Part shown: positions 60,316-64,000 of the stretch, piece by piece
How the letters are laid out: each line of letters opens with the position of its first letter
How positions within the stretch are numbered: position 1 is the stretch's first letter
From: Ligustrum vulgare
Lineage: Eukaryota > Streptophyta > Magnoliopsida > Lamiales > Oleaceae
DNA: 64,000 nucleotides
Assembly (NCBI GenBank): GCA_963555705.1
Contig: OY743186.1
Span: forward strand, 38,179,241-38,243,240
Reading direction: 5' to 3'
Notes under the pieces: model-generated
Seen by the model: the letters and a program-made list of their open reading frames with translations, nothing else
Databases searched by the model: none
Told to the model about the DNA's origin: nothing
Program-made: the position numbers and the translations under genes

Positions 60316-61699
60316 TGTTCGCTCCGCAAGTAATAAAGTGGACGTGAGTCCAAGTATCGATCTCACAGAGATTTTTTTAAATTGTAGTTTAGACTATTAC
60401 CTTAACCGGAACAAGAAATTTGATTGAGTTTGAAAATTTTGTTTTTGAAAATTAAAATAAAGATTAAACTCAAAAATTGACAAATTTGATTTTAAACGAA
60501 TAAAAATAAATGCGTTAAAATTATGAATCCATTTTAACTCTATCATCCATATCTTAACCAAATTATTTAAATACAATTCACGGGTTTTGAAAATCCATAT
60601 TCCTAATGTTGTTAAAACTCCCTTTCGGACAAGCAGTAACGCCTATTCATACACACGATCCAATTATATTTCTATATTAAATACGAATGTGCAAAAAAAG
60701 CATTAAAAGAACTATGAATATTATAGCAGATAACACAAAGTATAGGGGTATATTTATATCCCCTATCGGATTTTGTGGCAATTAAATAGCTTCTAATGAA
60801 ATCCTACTCTTTCGAACATAGAAAATCATAAAGACAATCATACAAAAGCTGGCCAAACAATTGCATAATAATAAAGGCACTTATTTAATTGCATCAAACA
60901 CATAAACTGCATATATTAAATAATTGGTAAAAATATGGAATCAAATAGTTAAAACTTCATCACAATCCTAACACAAGATTTCTAGCCTAAAAACATGATA
61001 AAAGATAAATTACAGCTATGATAATTGGAGTTCATCACCATTTTCACCATGTTGTAGAAAAATCTTCAATCATGCACCAGTTAGTTCCTTGAAAGTTCGA
61101 CAGCCATTCGGGATCACCTTTGACAAGTTTTGAACCCATAATCTCGTGCTTTATGCCCTGTATTTATAGATTTCCACGAAGTTTAGGTTAATTGAGGAGA
61201 AAAACTACTGAATTCCGTGCAAAAAGCCCAGCTACGGCCCAGTCGGATAACCGTGCGACCGCACGGTTCAAAAGTGCCCGATCACATGACGCTGCAGGTC
61301 TGTTTCAATCACGGATTTTCCTGACCGTGCGACTGCACGGTTCAATCCTGAATTGTAATTTCTGTCTTTTAAATGTTATGAGTTGGTCTATGTCTTTTAA
61401 TTGCAAAGCAAGTCCTCCAACTTTCGATTGTTGCAATTTAGCCCTTGAACTTCTGATTTCTTCCGAATTCGATTTCCTTTTCAAATTGGCCATTTGATTG
61501 ACTGCATCAATTCTTGATTTGCTTACTTGACACTTTTTACATCCAATTGCTCGATTTTTGCTTCAATTCCATTACTTTCACGACTTTGGTTACTCCTGAA
61601 ATATAAACAAATGACATAAAATAAATAGCAAATATTCTTGAATAAACAATTAAAATTCTACTTTTAGGATAGAAATAAGTGTATAAAATACACTTATCA
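60316..61699 (-). repeat. 5' LTR of the gypsy element
   Basis: 1384 bp, partner of 53557-54902. Its first palindrome (61249-61268) is intact. The second and third carry substitutions absent from the other LTR. Confidence 0.9.
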
Positions 61700-61704
61700 A
61701 CTCA

Positions 61705-62192
61705 TCTACACAGTCAGATAACATCATGGAGGAAGTAATGAATGACATTATTGAAAAAGCACTATACATCACTATCACTATTCACTTAAACAATCCAATT
61801 TTCAATTGATATCAATTTCAATACTTTGTACTCATAATTATACACAAGCACGTAAAAATGGAAATTCTACCATTAAGTAATTTTTTAAAATGGGTTTGGG
61901 GAACGCAAATCGATAGGTCCGGTTTATTTTGTTTAAATTGAAGTAGTTGAATCTATCCTTAGTGTCAATGTTGTTCGATTTTCAATAATTTCATATTATG
62001 AGTTTACATCGTTGAAACTTTGTTCCACAAAGAAGCCATTGGTGAGGGTGTCTGAGAGAGATAAACAATAAAAATCTGAAAATGCTGAAAACTATTAGAA
62101 ACAAAATATGGAAATAGTTTTAAGAAGCTAAAAGGCTAATAAATTCACATTATTATTGTATTTCATCCATAAAAAAGGTGAATAACAATTTA
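61705..62192. other. Gene-free stretch
   Basis: AT-rich, no frame or repeat recognised. Confidence 0.4.
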
Positions 62193-62366
62193 CGCCTCCG
62201 TTTGGTAATACTAGTTGGTTTATAAACTGGTTTATTTATATTTTTAGGTAAAAAATAATGGTAAAAATTGGAGAGAGAAAATGTGTGTTGTTAAAAAGTA
62301 GTTTAGAAAATTTGTAGTTTATAAACTAGATTATAAATCAGTTTATTTGGTTTATCAAACAGATAC
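62193..62366. mobile_element. Tourist-like MITE, first of two in tandem
   Basis: Ends CGCCTCCGTTTGGTAA and TTATCAAACAGATAC, with TTA at 62190-62192 and 62367-62369. Carries the common core GGTAAAAAATAATGGTAAAA. Confidence 0.7.
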
Positions 62367-62369
62367 TTA

Positions 62370-62530
62370 GCCTCTATTTGGTAAAATGTTAAAAAACTTG
62401 TTTTTAAACAACACAATTTTTCAAGTCACTTTTTAACCACACACACTTTCTCTCTCTTTCAATCGCATATATTTACTTTGAAAAAATAAAAAACATGTTT
62501 TTAAACATAAAATTTTTAACAAATAGAACT
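62370..62530. mobile_element. Tourist-like MITE, second of two in tandem
   Basis: Ends GCCTCTATTTGGTAAAA and TTTTTAACAAATAGAACT, with TTA at 62367-62369 and 62531-62533. It shares the middle TTA with its neighbour and has the core in reverse orientation. Confidence 0.7.
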
Positions 62531-62533
62531 TTA

Positions 62534-63396
<863 letters not shown>

Positions 63397-63443
63397 AGCT
63401 AACCTCTCTCAACCCACATTCCACTCAGGTCACCGATGATGTA

Positions 63444-63548
63444 ATGGCGAGATCGCCGCCTTTAAAGGTTAGCAGCGCCAATCACTGGCTCCGCTATAGG
63501 TGCGATCTCAAGCAGAGAGGTCGCCGTTGCAACACTTGTGGCATGTAG
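63444..63548 (+). CDS. Unrecognised short frame after the microsatellite
   Basis: A 34-codon frame (MARSPPLKVSSANHWLRYRC, then DLKQRGRRCNTCGM), GC-richer than its surroundings. It ends at TAG, but the same place reads CAT|GTAGGT, which could be a splice donor, so this may be a first exon whose next exon lies beyond the copia insertion. I do not recognise it. Confidence 0.2.
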   Translation: MARSPPLKVSSANHWLRYRCDLKQRGRRCNTCGM

Positions 63549-64000
63549 GTTTTTTTATCATCATTTTGGTGTGTCTTGGATCAAAGAAATTAATGCATTA
63601 GATTAGTTGTTATGTTAGTTGCTTCTGTTGAATAAAATCCAAGTTTCTAGGATTGTAGATAGGACTTTGACTATTTCCAGTTGTATTTACTAGAGGCATT
63701 TGATCATGCCAAACATGGGCTGCTTTTTTCCTCATTCAGTTAGAGTTATTAGATGCCTATTAAAGGCCGATTCTTTTTTCAATAAAACAGGTCATTCAAC
63801 CAATTTGCTTAGAGTTTTCTGTGTTCATTATCTCAGCTGATCAAGCACTCTTTACAAATTGGTATCAGAGCTCCCAACTGGGGCTTGAGAAAAGGAGGGC
63901 ACCAGTCTTTCGGGTGATCTACAAACACGAAAGAGAGGGATGAGTGAAGAGAAGAATTTCGTGTAACCTGCCATATCACTCTTCGATGGTCATTACGACC
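63549..64000 (+). mobile_element. 5' end of a Ty1/copia retrotransposon, cut by the window edge
   Basis: TTGGTATCAGAGC at 63858-63870 is the initiator-Met tRNA primer site used by plant copia elements. The LTR before it ends ...CTCTTTACA; it contains AATAAAA at about 63781 and probably starts between 63545 and 63630, but I cannot fix the start. Gag begins with ATG at 63940 and reads MSEEKNFV, stop, PAISLFDGHYD. The stop (63964-63966) falls inside the conserved N-terminal motif of copia gag, so this copy is likely inactive. Confidence 0.75.

Larger units (their letters stand above)
53557..61699 (-). mobile_element. Ty3/gypsy retrotransposon lacking RT and integrase
   Basis: Two related long terminal repeats (53557-54902 and 60316-61699) begin and end TG...CA in the window orientation and are flanked by an exact 5-bp duplication ACTCA (53552-53556, 61700-61704). 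Coding runs on the minus strand: primer-site-like sequence, gag with a CCHC knuckle, then aspartic protease. After the protease there is no reverse transcriptase, RNase H or integrase, only about 2.9 kb of noncoding DNA before the 3' repeat. The protease style (CDLGASIN, GRPFLA) and long noncoding 3' part suggest the Athila/Tat side of the family. The reading frame is broken in several places, so it is dead, though its ends were once moved as a unit. Confidence 0.88.

Overview
This is nuclear DNA from a flowering plant. The protein-coding genes are split by many introns with GT/AG borders, two products belong to plant-only families (RETICULATA-related chloroplast protein, BTB/NPH3 protein), and about two thirds of the window is AT-rich repeat DNA full of plant transposon types. 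I read it as a dicot chromosome arm with moderate gene density. I cannot name the species.

Five genes look intact from exon-by-exon reading. (1) 2452-6686, minus: a nine-exon cellulose synthase-like A (CslA) beta-mannan synthase of 533 aa. (2) 24320-26401, minus: a small three-exon DUF3128/PANTS-like CX9C-type protein of 105 aa. (3) 26817-32681, plus: a seven-exon RETICULATA-RELATED (DUF3411) plastid protein of 406 aa. It is divergently paired with gene 2 across 415 bp. (4) 33768-36129, minus: a three-exon BTB/POZ-NPH3 protein of 622 aa. (5) 44835-47864, minus: a nine-exon UDP-D-apiose/UDP-D-xylose synthase (AXS) of 390 aa. In each gene the exon phases add up to one open frame. A broken copy of the last two CslA exons lies at about 20.9-22.6 kb in the same orientation, cut by an hAT insertion and a Tourist-like element.

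Region by region: 0-2.4 kb is AT-rich with an inverted-repeat element. 2.4-7 kb is CslA and its promoter. 7-20 kb is a repeat block: a diffuse short repeat, an hAT element, the 3' end of an LTR retrotransposon with a 51-bp minisatellite, a Helitron-like element with three stacked 5' heads, and several MITEs. 20.9-22.6 kb is the CslA relic. 24.3-36.1 kb is the gene-dense island. 36.5-44.8 kb holds two large Tourist-like elements, one with an hAT nested inside. 44.8-47.9 kb is AXS. 48.4-49.9 kb is a 1.5-kb foldback element with a 9-bp target duplication. 52.3-52.6 kb is a tRNA-like SINE with a perfect 15-bp duplication. 53.6-61.7 kb is a complete-ended Ty3/gypsy element that kept gag and protease but lost reverse transcriptase, RNase H and integrase. 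The last 150 bases enter a Ty1/copia element that already has a stop in gag.

The genes do not form a pathway cluster. CslA (Golgi mannan) and AXS (UDP-apiose for pectin and other apiosides) are both cell-wall related, but their distance suggests coincidence. I found no novel operon-like or defence system. The most unusual content is in the structures of the mobile elements. All coordinates were read by hand; divergence values and family names were not checked by search.
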